Part shown: positions 6,625-13,129 of the stretch, piece after piece
How positions within the stretch are numbered: the first letter of the stretch is position 1
Layout: every line of letters begins with the position of its first letter
NCBI GenBank assembly: GCA_050010115.1
Contig: JBEKLQ010000130.1
Location: 1-13,243 of the forward strand
Reading direction: 5' to 3'
Origin: JAKACA01 sp050010115
Lineage (GTDB): Bacteria > Actinomycetota > Acidimicrobiia > Acidimicrobiales > Bog-793
DNA: 13,243 nucleotides
Translations under genes and position numbers: made by a program
Notes under the pieces: generated by a model
Database searches by the model: none
What the model saw: the letters and a program-made list of their open reading frames with translations, nothing else
Told to the model about the DNA's origin: nothing

Positions 6625-7001
6625 TGCCGGGCCTCACGCTCGATACAGGTGGACTGATCGCTTTGGACCGCAACGATCGTCGCATCGTTGTGCTGCTGGC
6701 CCGAGCTGCTCAAACGAGCGCGTCGATCACCGTGCCTGCTACCGCCCTGGCCCAGGCGATTCGCCGGCCTGAGCACCAGGTGCGACTCGCTCGGTTGGTC
6801 CGCCAAGCGACGACGACCGTCGTCCCTTTGGACCGAGTCGACGCTACGAGCGTCGGCCGCCTCCTGGCCGCCAGCGGTACAACGGACATCGTGGACGCCC
6901 ATGTGGTGATCTGCGGACGGCGCAGTGGGCAACGGGTCGTCACTTCAGACCCGCGCGATCTTCGAAGGCTCGATCCGGACATTCAGCTCGTGGAGATCTG
7001 A
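6624..7001 (+). CDS. PIN-domain ribonuclease toxin, VapC-like
   Basis: This 125-aa protein is of normal PIN toxin length. VapC toxins are Mg/Mn-dependent endoribonucleases that cut tRNA or rRNA. Acidic residues visible are Asp7 (LTLDTGGLIAL), Asp88/Asp91 (TTDIVDAHVV) and Asp109 (VVTSDPRDL). The second canonical acidic position, usually Glu in a VPAxxLAE-type helix, appears to be Gln44 here (VPATALAQAIRR). From memory a group of actinobacterial PIN proteins shares this AQ variant, so it need not mean loss of function. The ATG overlaps the antitoxin stop, giving coupled translation. It ends 34 bp before the convergent MFS gene. Confidence 0.83.
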   Translation: MPGLTLDTGGLIALDRNDRRIVVLLARAAQTSASITVPATALAQAIRRPEHQVRLARLVRQATTTVVPLDRVDATSVGRLLAASGTTDIVDAHVVICGRRSGQRVVTSDPRDLRRLDPDIQLVEI

Positions 7002-7035
7002 CAAACAATTGGCGAAAAGCCGGCAGCAGAGAAGC

Positions 7036-8277
7036 TCAACCTGCGGGTAGCGAAGCCGTGACGCGCCGGTGGCGGGAGAGGAGCGCCCCGCCGGCAGCGG
7101 CCGCGAAACAGGAGAGGGCGCCCACCACCATGCCGACCCGGGCGTCGGACTCCTCGATCACCGAGCCGATCAGCGGCCCTCCGACCGGCGTCGTTCCCTG
7201 AAAGGCAAGCTGCCAGAGCGACAACACTCGGCCGCGCATGTTGGGAGCGGCCGAGAGCTGGATCGTCGAGTTCCCGATGGAGATGAACGACACGCTCGCC
7301 CAGCCGACGAAGAGCAGACCGAGATAGCACAGCCAGAGCACCGGAGCCAGGGCCGTGAACAGGATGGCGAGCCCGAAGCCTGCCGCCGAGATGATCATCG
7401 GCCTGATCCCGGTCCGGCCCCGTGCGGCGGTGAGCAGGCCGCCGGCGACCGCCCCGAGGCCCATTGCCGCCGTCATGAAGCCGTAGGCCTCCGAGCCGCC
7501 GTGGAAGGTGTCCCTCGCCAGCACCGGGAGGGAGACCTGGAACTCGTAGGCGAGCATGCCGACCAGTCCCATCATCACGAGCGGGACCGCGATGTCGGTG
7601 GTGTGGGCGGCGTAGGCGAAACCCTCCCGCAACTGGCCCTTGGCCCGGTGTTCCGGCTCGGTCGGCTGCAGGGCCGAGCGGTTCATGACGAGCAGCGAGG
7701 AGACGACTGCCACGAAGCTCGCCGCATTGGCCAGGAAGCAGACCCCGACGCCGACCGTGGCGATGAGGATCCCGGCGATCGCCGGCCCGACTGCACGGGC
7801 GGCGTTGCTGGTCACCGAGTTCAAGGTGACGGCGTTGCGCACCTCCTCTCGCCCCACCATCTCCCGGACGAAGGCCTGCCTGGAGGGGTTCTCGAAGGTG
7901 TTGTTCAGGCCCAGTGCCACGGCGAGGACGCAGACCTCCCAGTAGCGCACGACGCCGAGCACGGTGAGCAGCCCGAGCGCGAGCGCCTGCAGGCCCATGC
8001 AGGTCTGCAGCACAATCATCAACCGGCGCTTGTCCACCCGGTCGGCGATGACGCCGCCGTAGGAGGCAAACAACAGGATGGGGAGCGTCTGGAGCCCGAC
8101 GACGTACCCGAGGTCGGAGGCCGAGTGGGTGAGGGTGAGCACCAGCCACGACTGGGCGGTCGACTGCATCCAAGTGCCCACGAGGGAGATCGACTGCCCG
8201 GTGAAGTAGAGGCGGTAGTTGTGGACCCCGAGTGAGGAGAAGGTCTTCCGGCCGAGCTGGCGCAGGCGGCGTCTCAA
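7036..8277 (-). CDS. MFS transporter, enterobactin-exporter/MFS_3-like
   Basis: This 413-aa integral membrane protein has about 12 hydrophobic segments, in two halves of six split by a basic loop near residues 205-220. It opens with a motif typical of this exporter group (HNYRLYFTGQSISLVGTWMQ), and the loop between helices 2 and 3 carries MFS motif A (GGVIADRVDKRR). EntS/MFS_3-type proteins use proton motive force to export siderophores or drugs; the substrate here cannot be told. The start is a TTG at 8275-8277 with no good ribosome site, and I found no better upstream ATG/GTG in frame, so the exact start is uncertain. It is not in an operon: it sits alone on the minus strand between two plus-strand TA pairs and converges with the first. 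Confidence 0.87.
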   Translation of the reverse strand: MRRRLRQLGRKTFSSLGVHNYRLYFTGQSISLVGTWMQSTAQSWLVLTLTHSASDLGYVVGLQTLPILLFASYGGVIADRVDKRRLMIVLQTCMGLQALALGLLTVLGVVRYWEVCVLAVALGLNNTFENPSRQAFVREMVGREEVRNAVTLNSVTSNAARAVGPAIAGILIATVGVGVCFLANAASFVAVVSSLLVMNRSALQPTEPEHRAKGQLREGFAYAAHTTDIAVPLVMMGLVGMLAYEFQVSLPVLARDTFHGGSEAYGFMTAAMGLGAVAGGLLTAARGRTGIRPMIISAAGFGLAILFTALAPVLWLCYLGLLFVGWASVSFISIGNSTIQLSAAPNMRGRVLSLWQLAFQGTTPVGGPLIGSVIEESDARVGMVVGALSCFAAAAGGALLSRHRRVTASLPAG

Positions 8278-8508
8278 GAGCGACTTTCTTTGAGCCGCCC
8301 ATCGGGGCTCGGCTTCACCGGAACCCCCGCTCAGACGTACTTGGCTTCAATCTCGGCGAAGAACATGTCTGCAAGAGCCTGAACGTAGTGTCCGGCGGGG
8401 CTCCGTGCCCCGTCAACCTGCGAAGGGAGAGGTCCGCTGGGAGAGGCGAACCCACCGCGCCACCTGACCGATTGAGGATCGTCGCGCGGGACACGCACCG
8501 CAGGTAAG

Positions 8509-8542
8509 ATGCATGATCGCATGTTGAGATGCGTCCCCGCAT
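8509..8542. promoter_or_regulatory. Phased operator array: four ATGC/GCAT half-sites at 10-bp steps
   Basis: ATGC at 8509-8512, GCAT at 8519-8522, ATGC at 8529-8532 and GCAT at 8539-8542 alternate in orientation with exactly 10 bp between starts. They form two inverted pairs, each with a 6-nt spacer, all on one face of the helix. The array covers the promoter just before the second vapB-like gene. Cooperative binding of ribbon-helix-helix dimers is the natural reading, though it is inferred. Confidence 0.6.
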
Positions 8543-8550
8543 GCTACGAT
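8524..8550 (+). promoter_or_regulatory. Promoter of the second VapBC operon
   Basis: TTGAGA (8524-8529) and TACGAT (8545-8550) form a -35/-10 pair with a short 15-nt spacer. The -10 matches TANNNT and ends 7 nt before the GTG at 8558, predicting a leaderless mRNA. It is embedded in the ATGC/GCAT array, so operator binding should occlude it. Confidence 0.45.
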
Positions 8551-8557
8551 TAGGGTT

Positions 8558-8803
8558 GTGCCCAAGACCGTGCAGATTCGTGACCTCGACGACGAGGTGT
8601 ACGCCGGCCTGGTTCGACGTGCCGCCGAGGCCGGCATCAGCGTCCCCGAGCTGCTGCGCGCCGAGGCCGTGCGCCTTGCCGCGCGGCCCAGCGTGGAGGA
8701 ATGGCTAAAGCGCACCCGGCGGCGTTCCTCACCGCTCGGGCGCGTCGAGATCCTGGCGGCGCTCGATGAGCAGCGTGGCGCGTGGCCGGATGCTGGTGGT
8801 TGA
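8558..8803 (+). CDS. FitA/VapB-like ribbon-helix-helix antitoxin
   Basis: This 81-aa protein begins at a GTG. Residues 3-45 (KTVQIRDLDDEVYAGLVRRA, then ISVPELLRAEAVRLAARP) match the FitA-type ribbon-helix-helix pattern with the I-R-x-L-D/P-D-E strand. The SVEEWLKRTRRR segment (about 47-58) is the usual start of the toxin-binding tail. The GTG follows a -10 element by 7 nt with no spaced ribosome site, so it is probably leaderless. It overlaps the downstream PIN toxin gene. It is the likely ligand of the ATGC/GCAT array upstream. Confidence 0.85.
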   Translation: MPKTVQIRDLDDEVYAGLVRRAAEAGISVPELLRAEAVRLAARPSVEEWLKRTRRRSSPLGRVEILAALDEQRGAWPDAGG

Positions 8804-9188
8804 CGCCTCCTGTCTGTGTGAGGTGCTGATCGGCGGTCCAAGCGCTGAAGCGATCCGGGACCGACTGAGCGCTGACAACGACCACGCAGCTCCCCACATC
8901 ATCGACGTCGAGGTCTTCGGCGTCATCCGGCGCGAGCACCTGCGTGGACATCTGGACCGCACCGAGGCCACCCAAGCAGTCGAGGACCTCGAGGCCTGGC
9001 CCGCCGAGCGCTTCGGCCACCGACTCCTGCTCGCCCGGGCCTGGGACCTGCGAGACACTGTGCGGGGCTGGGACGCCATGTACGTGGCGCTCGCCGAGGC
9101 GCTGGACGCTGTCCTCGTCACGACCGACGGACGACTCGCCGCCGCGACCGGCCCCACCTGCCCGATCGAGACGATCGGCCACGAGTAG
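8790..9188 (+). CDS. vapC: PIN-domain ribonuclease toxin, VapC/FitB-like
   Basis: From ATG 8790 the protein is 132 aa and starts as VapC toxins normally do (MLVVDAS). All four canonical acidic positions are present: Asp5, Glu41 (IIDVEVFGVIRR), Asp95 (RGWDAMYVALAE) and Asp113 (LVTTDGRLA), so it should be a competent Mg-dependent RNase. In-frame alternatives are ATG 8766 and GTG 8775, adding 8 or 5 residues; neither has a better ribosome site. It overlaps the antitoxin by 14 nt, so translation is coupled. The two PIN toxins in this window differ in their motifs and are not recent duplicates. Confidence 0.87.
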   Translation: MLVVDASCLCEVLIGGPSAEAIRDRLSADNDHAAPHIIDVEVFGVIRREHLRGHLDRTEATQAVEDLEAWPAERFGHRLLLARAWDLRDTVRGWDAMYVALAEALDAVLVTTDGRLAAATGPTCPIETIGHE

Positions 9189-9879
9189 CCGTTCAGCTTC
9201 GCCAATCCCGCCAGCTTTCTCAGCTGACGATCGTCCTCCGCGACGTCAGCCGGTGGGCGACGTGTCGGCCGGGGAGATGATCCGACCGATCGTGCGCAAG
9301 CCTTCGATCACCTCGGCGGCATCCGGACTGATCCGGTCGCTGGCTGACCCGGCGCAGCTACAGCAGGTTGAAGACGTTCTCTTCGCCGCATAGAGCATGA
9401 AGGTCCCGGGGACGCCGCTCTTGTTCGACCCTGCCCACCCTTTTACTGTCGGTGGCAACCCCCGGTGATTTGAACATAGACCCAGAGAATTTCGACGGCA
9501 TGGCTCTACTGGGCTCTCGCCTCCGCGGCGCGCATGCGGTACAACCTGGGGCTGGATCTAGGGTTGAATGCTGTGACCTTGGCCGAGAGCTGCCTGAACC
9601 GATTCGCCTGACCCAAAAGAGCCTAGTGGTCCGTCGGTCAAATGAGCTGGTGTGTTCCGGCAGTCCAGATCGCCGATTTAGCGTGCGTTGCCGGTCCCTC
9701 CACCGGCATTGTTCTGTACGCCCGCGAACCGGCGGTATGGGTCGCGTTGGCCGTCCGAGACCAGCGCCTTATTGGGCGACCCTGGTACGCGTTGGCCAGA
9801 TCTGCGGGAGTCGCCTCCAGTGCCTCGGTTGCCTCGAGGACCGACCGTGGCGACGGTATGCACTGTATGGTCCATGGGC
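9189..9879. other. 691-bp stretch without a recognisable gene
   Basis: No frame gives a recognisable domain, and short ORFs on both strands lack ribosome sites and protein-like composition. The local sequence from about 9440 to 9660 is visibly less GC-rich than its neighbours. It may hold decayed coding sequence between the second VapBC pair and the broken TIGR03086 gene. A TATGGT (9866-9871) lies 8 nt before that gene's ATG 9880 and could be its -10 element. Confidence 0.4.
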
Positions 9880-10375
9880 ATGGACCCACTGGTCGCCCAC
9901 CAGCGGGCGCAGGACACCTTCGCCCATGTGCTTGTCAACGTGACATCCGATCAGCTGTCGTCACCCACGCCGTGTCCTGAATGGGATGTGAAGGCCCTCA
10001 TCGACCATGTCATAGCGGGCAACCAGCGAGTCGTAGAGCGAGCCGGTGGCCAAGGCGGCGCAGGAGACCTTCGCTGAGCCCCAGGCCCTTACCCCCACCT
10101 ACCAGTTGCCCATCGGAGAACTTCCCGGCACCGCATTCATCGAGTTGCGGACAAGTGACCTTCTCACCCACGCCTGGGACCTCGCCATCGCGACCGGACA
10201 GCCGACCGACCTCGACCCGGAACTGGCGGAATACGTACTCGCGTTCTCGAAGCAGATGATGAGCCGCCCTGGGCTCCGCGGTGATGGTCGTCCATTCGGT
10301 GAGGAGCAGCCCTGCGGCGACAAGTGCCCAGCGGCGGACCGAGTCGCGGCTTTCCTCGGCCGCAAGCTGAGCTGA
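9880..10375 (+). pseudogene. Disrupted TIGR03086-family (maleylpyruvate isomerase-like) gene
   Basis: Two adjoining frames encode the two parts of one protein. Frame one from ATG 9880 reads MDPLVAHQRAQDTF, then PTPCPEWDVKALIDHVI, the typical N terminus of the TIGR03086 metal-binding DinB-like family, and stops at TGA 10075-10077. Frame two, from about 10046, reads AAQETFAEPQALTPTYQLP, then LLTHAWDLAIATGQPTDLDP and AADRVAAFLGR, the family's C terminus, ending at TGA 10373-10375. The join lies near 10040-10055. Compared with my memory of the family, about 15-20 residues between these blocks are missing as well, so this is a deletion plus frameshift, not one miscalled base. These proteins are often mycothiol-dependent enzymes; this copy should not make a normal one. 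Confidence 0.75.
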
Positions 10376-10425
10376 AGGAGAGATCAATAGTCGCCCCACC
10401 CCGGCGATCAGGGCGAGTGGGGGTG

Positions 10426-10444
10426 AACGTTCGGCTTGCACGTT
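10426..10444. repeat. Inverted repeat AACGT-N9-ACGTT beside the recombinase gene
   Basis: A perfect 5-bp dyad with a 9-nt spacer lies 46 bp beyond the recombinase stop, in the 115-bp convergent gap after the broken TIGR03086 gene. Its spacing is in the range of a tyrosine recombinase core site, but nothing else here shows that it is one. Confidence 0.25.
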
Positions 10445-10490
10445 ATGGGCGATCTCGGGCTGCCCGCCCAGCGGTCGACGTCCGGCTGGA

Positions 10491-11348
10491 TCAGCCGCCG
10501 GCGACGAAGGCGACGACGACGTAGGCGGCGTGACGATCGAAGTCCTGGCGGCGACGGTCGTAGACGGTCGTGGTGCGTGGGTCGGCGTGTCGGGCGGCCA
10601 CCTGGACATCTCGGAGCGGAACACCGGCGTCGAGGGCTGCCATGATGAACGCGGCTCGCAGCATGTGCGCGTGGACTGAGCCGAGACCGGCCCGCTTGCC
10701 GATGGAGCGGACCCAGCGGTGCGCTGTGCGCCGATCGAGGCGCTGTCCATCGTGTCGCAGGAGGATCGGACCCTGGTGTCGCTCGCCGACCGCGAGGTCG
10801 ATCGTCCGAGCGGTGCGAGGCACCAGCGGGATGACCGCCGGCTTGTTGCCTTTGCCGATGATTCGCAGTACGCGGTGGCCCCGCTCGATGCCCATGTCCT
10901 CGATGTTGGTCTCGCAAGCCTCAGAGACGCGCAGGCCGTTCAATCCAAGCAAGACGGCCAGGGCAGCATGCGCGTGGTCGAAGCGCTCCGCGGTGAAGAG
11001 GAACCGCCCGAGTTCTCCCCGGTCCAGGCCCCGCTGCTCGCTCGGGTACACCTTGGGACGTCGCACGTACTGGGCCGGGTTGGAGGCGATCCGCCCGTCG
11101 ATGTGGGCAAAACGATAGAAACCGCACGCGGTTGACAGGCGCCGGTCGATGGTAGAGGCGGCGAGTCGGCGCTCTTCCATCGATGCCCGGTACAGCTCCA
11201 GGTGCGCCCGGGTCGCTTCGAGCACCCGAAGGTCACAACCCTCGGCCCACTGGAACAGGGCACGCAGATCATGGCGATAGGCGTCCAGGGTTATCCCGCT
11301 GTAGCGGGCAAGAAATGCCACCGCCGCCAGTTCGGCCTCGTCAGGCAT
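10491..11348 (-). CDS. Tyrosine recombinase / phage-type integrase
   Basis: This 285-aa protein has a SAM-like core-binding domain at about 5-85 (FLARYSGITLDAYRHDLRAL) and a catalytic domain at about 105-270. The full catalytic set is visible: Arg140 (NGLRVSEAC), Lys166 (GKGNK), His228 and Arg231 (HMLRAAF), His254 (ARHADPRTT) and nucleophile Tyr263 (TTVYDRR). It should cut and rejoin DNA at specific sites. The in-frame ATG at 11348 has no ribosome site; a strong AGGGAGG site lies further upstream before an ATG in another frame (11403). The N terminus may therefore have suffered a 1-nt shift, or a 20-codon leader may be coupled to it. It lies among TA pairs and a broken gene, which suggests a mobile origin. 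Its att sites are not identified. Confidence 0.9.
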   Translation of the reverse strand: MPDEAELAAVAFLARYSGITLDAYRHDLRALFQWAEGCDLRVLEATRAHLELYRASMEERRLAASTIDRRLSTACGFYRFAHIDGRIASNPAQYVRRPKVYPSEQRGLDRGELGRFLFTAERFDHAHAALAVLLGLNGLRVSEACETNIEDMGIERGHRVLRIIGKGNKPAVIPLVPRTARTIDLAVGERHQGPILLRHDGQRLDRRTAHRWVRSIGKRAGLGSVHAHMLRAAFIMAALDAGVPLRDVQVAARHADPRTTTVYDRRRQDFDRHAAYVVVAFVAGG

Positions 11349-11403
11349 AGCGTGGCCATCGGGCTGGGTGACGACTGCTGCGGATCGGATCGATCGCTGT
11401 CAT
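11341..11403 (-). CDS. 20-codon ORF with strong SD, overlapping the recombinase start
   Basis: ATG 11401-11403 lies 4 nt after AAGGGAGGA (11408-11416 on the minus strand), the best ribosome site near the recombinase. It opens MTAIDPIRSSRHPARWPRYA and stops at a TGA overlapping the recombinase ATG (ATGCCTGA). In the recombinase frame the same DNA reads RSIRSAAVVTQPDGHAMPDE without a stop from 11399 on. It is either a coupled leader or, in my view more likely, the true start separated by a 1-nt indel in the GATCGATCCGATCC stretch (about 11383-11396). Confidence 0.35.
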   Translation of the reverse strand: MTAIDPIRSSRHPARWPRYA

Positions 11404-11442
11404 GTGGTCCTCCCTTGGTCAGGCGCACCCAGACAACACCTA

Positions 11443-11473
11443 TTGCAAGCGACGTCGTACTTTGTACTACACT
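11443..11473 (+). promoter_or_regulatory. Promoter of the BrnT-like operon
   Basis: TTGCAA (11443-11448) and TACACT (11468-11473) form a -35/-10 pair with a 19-nt spacer. The -10 ends 6 nt before the GTG at 11480, predicting a leaderless mRNA. It is divergent from the recombinase gene. Confidence 0.45.
11457..11467. promoter_or_regulatory. Operator-like GTAC-TTT-GTAC repeat
   Basis: Two GTAC half-sites with a 3-nt spacer lie immediately before the -10 of the BrnT-like operon. With the next T, they also read as tandem GTACT. This is a likely binding site for the RHH antitoxin of the pair, by position. Confidence 0.35.
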
Positions 11474-11479
11474 CCGAGG

Positions 11480-11758
11480 GTGGAAGTCGACTGGACCTAC
11501 CGGGCCGACTACATACGTGAACGCCATGGAATCGAAGTGGAGTGGGTCAACGAGGCGCTCAGCGATCCCGATGCTCTTCGAATCGACCCTGATCCGGCCA
11601 GCAAGTCGGGTCGCAGCGTCAGGACAATCGGCTACTCGAGCCAGGCGGGATGCCTCATCACCGTCATCACCGTCGAGGAGGCAGGGGTGACCTACGGGGT
11701 GAATAGCTGGAGGTCCAATGAGACCGACACCCGCCGTTACGGAGAGGAACGACCATGA
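11480..11758 (+). CDS. BrnT-like toxin of a type II TA pair
   Basis: This 92-aa protein starts at a GTG. Its order of features follows the BrnT fold: an early Trp (VEVDW), a helix ending in RHGIEVEWVNEALSDPDAL (about 15-33), a DPDP turn (37-40), then strands RTIGYSSQAGCLITVITV (48-65) and a closing ..TRRYGEER. BrnT toxins are small RNases related to RelE. I recall related, mostly unnamed actinobacterial proteins paired with the same antitoxin type, but no characterised member. GTG 11480 is chosen because it follows a TACACT -10 by 6 nt and lies just before the conserved start; an upstream in-frame extension crosses the promoter. The stop overlaps the antitoxin ATG as ATGA, so toxin comes first, as in BrnTA and HigBA. 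Toxin activity is inferred, not shown. Confidence 0.7.
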   Translation: MEVDWTYRADYIRERHGIEVEWVNEALSDPDALRIDPDPASKSGRSVRTIGYSSQAGCLITVITVEEAGVTYGVNSWRSNETDTRRYGEERP

Positions 11759-12081
11759 GTGATCTCAAGAAGATCATCGAAGAGGAGACCGAGGCCTCCG
11801 AGGCCAACCGCGACGCGCTCGTCACCGATGACGCCAAGATCAGCCGGCCGAATCGGTCACGATCGACGGTCTACTCAATCCGGCTAAATCCCGAAGAGGT
11901 GTCAGCGCTCCAGTCGCTGGCCGATGCTGCCGGCGTACCGGGTTCCACTCTCGCCCGGTCGTGGATCGTCGAACGGATCCGCGAAGAACAAACCGGCCTC
12001 AACGACGCCGAGGCCGAACTGCGCGCCGCCCAGCGACACCTCGCCCACCTCCAGAAGCATCTGCGCCGACAAGCGTCCTAG
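11755..12081 (+). CDS. Ribbon-helix-helix antitoxin of the BrnT-like pair
   Basis: This 108-aa protein has three visible parts. Residues 1-35 are an acidic, helical segment (IIEEETEASEANRDALVTDD), probably the toxin-contacting arm. Residues 37-75 are a ribbon-helix-helix DNA-binding domain (STVYSIRLNPEEVSALQSLA, then VPGSTLARSWIVERI). Residues 78-105 form a charged helix with heptad-like spacing that could be a coiled coil. The ATG overlaps the toxin stop (ATGA) and has a GGAGAGG site 7 nt upstream. Having the toxin arm N-terminal to the DNA-binding domain is opposite to the VapB proteins in this window. It probably represses the operon at the GTAC repeats. Confidence 0.8.
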   Translation: MSDLKKIIEEETEASEANRDALVTDDAKISRPNRSRSTVYSIRLNPEEVSALQSLADAAGVPGSTLARSWIVERIREEQTGLNDAEAELRAAQRHLAHLQKHLRRQAS

Positions 12082-12217
12082 CCTGGTCGGGACGCGGCGT
12101 TGGTGGGCACCTTCGCATCAGTGGCAGCCCGGACGATATGGGCAGGGCGCAGTGGCTTGCGGTCGCTCCGCGAGGATCCATTAGACGTGGTGGCCAAGGC
12201 TGGGCAGGCTGGTCGCC

Positions 12218-13117
12218 GTGCCTGTGCGAATGCATGACGAAGAGATCGAGGTGAACAGCGAGCTGGCCCGCCGTCTGATTCATGCCCAGATGCCCGATCT
12301 CGCAGATCGGTCGCTGACCATCGTGGAGCCATGGGGCACGGACAATGCGATCTGGAGGTTGGGTAGCGATCTTGTGGTGCACATGCCACGCATCCATTGG
12401 GCGGCAGCGCAGGCCGAGCGGGAAGCGGAGTGGCTGCCTCGTCTCGCTCCCTACCTGCGCGTCGCCGTCCCCAAGCCGGTGGCCATCGGTGAGCCGGGTT
12501 TCGGTTACCCCTACCGGTGGGCCGTGCACCGGTGGATACCCGGCGAGGGCGCAGCACTCGATCGCGTCGACGATCCCGTCGTGTTCGCCAGCGATCTGGC
12601 GAAGGTCGTCCACCAGCTGCAGACCGTGCCGACCGAAGGTGCCCCACCGCCCACTCACCGGGCCCGTGCGTTGCACGAATACGACGAGTCCACCCGCCAG
12701 GCCATCGATCGTGCTAGCCACCTGATCGACGCACGGGCTGCAACAACAGTGTGGGACGAGGCCCTCGCCGCGCCCACCTACGACCGCCCGCCCGTGTGGG
12801 TGCAAGGCGACCTGGAAGGCAACTGCCTCGTCTCCGACGGCAGGTTGTGCGGGATCGTTGACTGGGGCTCGGCATGCGCGGGCGACCCCGCCGTGGATGT
12901 GCAGGTGGTGTGGTCGCCGCTGTTCACAGCCGAGTCGCGCTGGGCGTTCCTCGACGCCCTCGACGTCGACGACGCCACGCTCGCCCGCAGCCGCGGCGCT
13001 GCCGTCAACCAGGCGTGCGCCGCGCTGCCTTACTACCTGAACACTTACCCGCTGATCGTCCAGCGCTCGCGGCACAAACTGGCTGCGCTCGGGATACGGC
13101 TGCTCCCTGGCGCGTAG
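12218..13117 (+). CDS. APH-family phosphotransferase (aminoglycoside phosphotransferase-like)
   Basis: This 299-aa protein has the kinase-like APH fold. An N-lobe nucleotide loop is visible (WGTDNAIWRLGSDLVVHMPR, 39-58). The Brenner motif reads VQGDLEGNCLV (195-205), with catalytic Asp198 and Asn202 kept but the usual two His replaced by Gln196 and Glu200. The DxG-like metal site is IVDWGSACAGDPAVD (213-227), with Asp215. Such proteins transfer phosphate to antibiotics, sugars or other small hydroxyl compounds; the substrate cannot be named, and resistance should not be assumed. GTG 12218, GTG 12224 and ATG 12230 are all possible starts and none has a good ribosome site. It is a single gene, 136 bp after the BrnT-like pair, directly followed by an IS3 fragment. 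Confidence 0.85.
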   Translation: MPVRMHDEEIEVNSELARRLIHAQMPDLADRSLTIVEPWGTDNAIWRLGSDLVVHMPRIHWAAAQAEREAEWLPRLAPYLRVAVPKPVAIGEPGFGYPYRWAVHRWIPGEGAALDRVDDPVVFASDLAKVVHQLQTVPTEGAPPPTHRARALHEYDESTRQAIDRASHLIDARAATTVWDEALAAPTYDRPPVWVQGDLEGNCLVSDGRLCGIVDWGSACAGDPAVDVQVVWSPLFTAESRWAFLDALDVDDATLARSRGAAVNQACAALPYYLNTYPLIVQRSRHKLAALGIRLLPGA

Positions 13118-13129
13118 CCGGTCCTCAGC

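Noticed and set aside
6983..8302. Long open frames overlapping the MFS gene on both strands (minus 6983-8302; plus 7069-8235)
   Set aside because: Their translations are Arg/Gly/Pro/His-rich without membrane segments, while the 7036-8277 frame gives a textbook MFS protein.
8331..8522. A 63-codon minus-strand ORF upstream of the MFS gene ending ADMFFAEIEAKYV
   Set aside because: The last ~20 residues look protein-like and could be the tail of a lost gene, but the rest does not, and it overlaps the vapB operator array; too little to call.
9397..9468. A 23-codon plus-strand ORF in the gene-poor gap
   Set aside because: There is no ribosome site, no promoter and no recognisable relative; it could be chance.
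9450..9490. tRNA-like GGTGATTTGAAC stretch as a possible tRNA end or att site
   Set aside because: No acceptor or anticodon stem can be built around it; only the short T-loop-like string is suggestive.
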